Positions 62,320 through 64,000 of a stretch of DNA of 64,000 nt are shown here, piece after piece. The notes beneath the pieces were generated by a model. That model had not been told where the DNA came from. It did no database searches and was given only the letters and a program-made list of their open reading frames with translations. Source of the DNA: Hahella sp. HNIBRBA332 (lineage in GTDB: Bacteria; Pseudomonadota; Gammaproteobacteria; Pseudomonadales; Oleiphilaceae); the NCBI RefSeq assembly GCF_030719035.1, contig NZ_CP132203.1, forward strand, positions 3,348,001 through 3,412,000. Reading direction: 5' to 3'. Positions within the stretch are counted from its first letter, which is position 1. Each line of letters starts with the position of its first letter. Made by a program: the position numbers and the translations under genes.

Positions 62320-63069
62320 TTACCTATATTGAGCGTCCGTCGCAGTGAAACCAGCAATATCATTTGCTCCCAGACCTTCACGAAGCTCAGCTATTAATCC
62401 GTTGGCAGCCTTTACTGCATCAATAGAGAATGCCTTGTCGTCTATGCCAGGAAATGAGAATCTGAGTAAATCCAAACCGGTAAGCGCTTTATCTAAAGAA
62501 CCAAATCCAGAAATCTTATTGTACAGTCGAGCCGCAAGGTTTCTTCGGTAGGCTATATTTATGTCCAATACAGGCTCAACAGCTTTATCACCAACGATTA
62601 CAAGTCCTTTCGGTGGAAGCTCGCGATAATCATGGTCTTTTTTTGTATAAATCAGAGCTCCACCTGAAGAAACAGGGCTGTAAGTTCGAGCTTTTTTAGG
62701 CAGTACGCGCACGACATCAGAAACGTTTCCATCCCCCACTAATAACTCAAAAAACTCATCATTGCCCATTGTAACGAGCTTATCTAGTGGAAGATCTACC
62801 GCTAAATTTACTATACTCCCCCATACCTTATGATCTTTACCTTCACAGATAACATCTTCAACAAACTCTTCCAAATGAACTGACTGTGAATGATCACAGA
62901 TGCTTTTCAGATACATACAAATATTAAGCTCAGAAACCTTTGATACAACCTGCCTCAAATCTTGTATCAGATCATCAGGAATTTTTCTTAAGTCCATAAT
63001 AGAGTTTGGCTCGCAATAAACTTCCTTACCTAACTTTTCTTCTATCTTCAAAACCACGCTACTTTTCAT
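62320..63069 (-). CDS. Unknown protein downstream of the toxin-like gene (putative immunity)
   Basis: A 249-residue soluble protein, not recognised. It is AT-rich relative to most of the window. It begins MKSSVVLKIEEKLGKEVYCE, has a helical middle (DDLIQDLRQVVSKVSELNIC) and ends FTATDAQYR. No signal peptide, membrane segment or catalytic motif is seen. It starts seven bases after the stop of the gene upstream. Position directly after a probable polymorphic-toxin C-terminus suggests an immunity or accessory role; this is inference from context only. Confidence 0.55.
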   Translation of the reverse strand: MKSSVVLKIEEKLGKEVYCEPNSIMDLRKIPDDLIQDLRQVVSKVSELNICMYLKSICDHSQSVHLEEFVEDVICEGKDHKVWGSIVNLAVDLPLDKLVTMGNDEFFELLVGDGNVSDVVRVLPKKARTYSPVSSGGALIYTKKDHDYRELPPKGLVIVGDKAVEPVLDINIAYRRNLAARLYNKISGFGSLDKALTGLDLLRFSFPGIDDKAFSIDAVKAANGLIAELREGLGANDIAGFTATDAQYR

Positions 63070-63076
63070 TCTTTCC

Positions 63077-64000
63077 TCACTGAGGCTTTTTTGAGATTAT
63101 CCTAAACTTAGAGGGCACATCTTCAACAATTTCGACACTACCGTCTTTCATTTTTATATATACATCCTCTTTTTTAAATACCTCAAAGTCAAACTCAGAA
63201 TACCCTAATTTGTCTCTCGCCCTACCAAATGACATTTTCTTGATTGCCTCCCTCATGGCTTCACCCTCATCCAGAAAACCTTCATTATGGTTTAGTTTAA
63301 TTGCGATATACTCTCTCTTAAAATTATCACTATTTTTACTCATCAAAGATCCGTTCATATTTGGAGGATCAACATCAACCCCCATAACACTCTTGTATTT
63401 ATCAATACCCAACTCTAAAAAGAAATCCGTTATAGACTCACCATCTTTCAGCCGGATAACCTTTTCATCGTCAGTAATATTTTCAATTACAAATTCAGGA
63501 CCATAATCATACACCGCGATACTCCCAAGCACATTTTTATCGTCTATCTTAACCTCAATATCTCGTGGATCTCCCATTTCTTTTATTACAAGATCCTCCT
63601 TGGAGACCACTATTGATTCAAGTTTAGACGTATCCTTCCCTTTTTTATGAAGCAACTCAAAATCTTTTGTGGTGATTTTATTTTGAGGTGGTGTGCCTAG
63701 CTTATTGCCCCCCTCCTCCGATCCCGAGCCATATATCAAGTCAGAAGAGGGCTCAATCCCCGAGACTTCCACAACCGTCTCCCCGTCCGTCACTTCGCTA
63801 ATAGATGGAGCCTCAACACTAGCAGGTTTATTAAGCTTGGCTTCGACGGAGCCATTTGTACTGCCTTTCTTTTTGATAAAGCGGTACTTTTTCTTAAGCT
63901 GTTTGGCTAGATTACGGAGTAACTCACCAAGCTTGGCGAGTTTTGGCATTAAGCGCGCTTTACTGACAGCCATCCCTGCCGCCCCCACACCACCAGTTGC
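63077..64000 (-). CDS. C-terminal part of a probable polymorphic toxin-like protein, runs off the window
   Basis: The frame is open to the last base, so the N-terminus is outside the window; 307 codons are visible. The visible part starts with a glycine/alanine-rich stretch (GGVGAAGMAVSKAR) and the basic helix LMPKLAKLGELLRNLAKQ. A low-complexity linker follows, then an AT-rich C-terminal domain (about the last 200 residues) that I do not recognise, with KFRIISKKPQ at the end. A GA-rich helix followed by a divergent, lower-GC C-terminal domain is typical of RHS or type VI effector proteins. Without the N-terminus this cannot be confirmed. An ATG at about 63973 may be internal. Confidence 0.5.
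   Translation of the reverse strand, partial: ATGGVGAAGMAVSKARLMPKLAKLGELLRNLAKQLKKKYRFIKKKGSTNGSVEAKLNKPASVEAPSISEVTDGETVVEVSGIEPSSDLIYGSGSEEGGNKLGTPPQNKITTKDFELLHKKGKDTSKLESIVVSKEDLVIKEMGDPRDIEVKIDDKNVLGSIAVYDYGPEFVIENITDDEKVIRLKDGESITDFFLELGIDKYKSVMGVDVDPPNMNGSLMSKNSDNFKREYIAIKLNHNEGFLDEGEAMREAIKKMSFGRARDKLGYSEFDFEVFKKEDVYIKMKDGSVEIVEDVPSKFRIISKKPQ

Noticed and set aside
62151..62348. 65-codon plus-strand open frame
   Set aside because: No ribosome site, no recognisable pattern, and its end overlaps the minus-strand gene.

Overview
The window reads as chromosomal DNA of a free-living, probably marine, motile gammaproteobacterium, most like the Hahella/Oceanospirillales-Pseudomonas side of the class. 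This rests on gene content and order, not on a database search. The indicators are the run mtnA / mtaD-ubiG-mupP-yciK, a complete ccmABCDEFGHI operon next to fliK and an FlhB-tail protein, the divergent fpr/finR pair, and an ldtD-mepK-like pair. No rRNA, tRNA, CRISPR array, transposase or prophage gene was recognised. Most of the window is dense, moderately GC-rich coding sequence. Two stretches are visibly more AT-rich and look acquired: about 47.7-49.0 kb and 62.3-64.0 kb.

Layout. 0-9 kb: 3' end of dinB, a membrane protein, a chemotaxis receptor, a two-gene unit pairing an SPFH/band-7 protein with an NAD-kinase-like protein, two periplasmic solute-binding proteins and hypotheticals. 9-16 kb: GFA protein, alpha/beta hydrolase, then a histidine kinase and a response regulator with a sterol-desaturase-like gene. 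The kinase and regulator are separated by an inserted block of an isochorismatase-like gene, two decayed genes and a Stv-adhesin-like gene. 16-20 kb: a minus-strand operon of an unrecognised protein, a nucleotidyltransferase-RNA ligase fusion, a DUF99 (endonuclease V fold) protein and a DUF4166 protein. 20-26 kb: LasA-like M23 peptidase with two PPC domains, O-methyltransferase, Baeyer-Villiger-type monooxygenase and quinone oxidoreductase. 26-31 kb: a two-component pair of the sortase-dedicated type and a GAF-PAS histidine kinase.

31-45 kb is conserved core: methionine salvage, ubiquinone synthesis, MurNAc recycling, cytochrome c maturation, and the flagellar hook-length/export-switch relatives. 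45-57 kb: DUF1244, Dps, MscS, a small AT-rich group with an Imm10-like protein, a third solute-binding protein, a BON protein behind a good sigma-54 promoter candidate, the MepK-like/LdtD-like murein pair, metallophosphoesterase with lipid kinase, and small envelope proteins. 57-62 kb: fpr/finR, GNAT, and an AraC regulator with a HAD protein divergent from a PhyH dioxygenase. 62-64 kb: the C-terminal part of a probable polymorphic-toxin-like protein that runs off the window, followed by its putative partner gene.

The most promising candidate for an undescribed system is the RNA ligase operon at 16.0-19.6 kb. The SPFH/NAD-kinase-like pair, the toxin-like edge locus and the sigma-54/palindrome-controlled BON gene come next.
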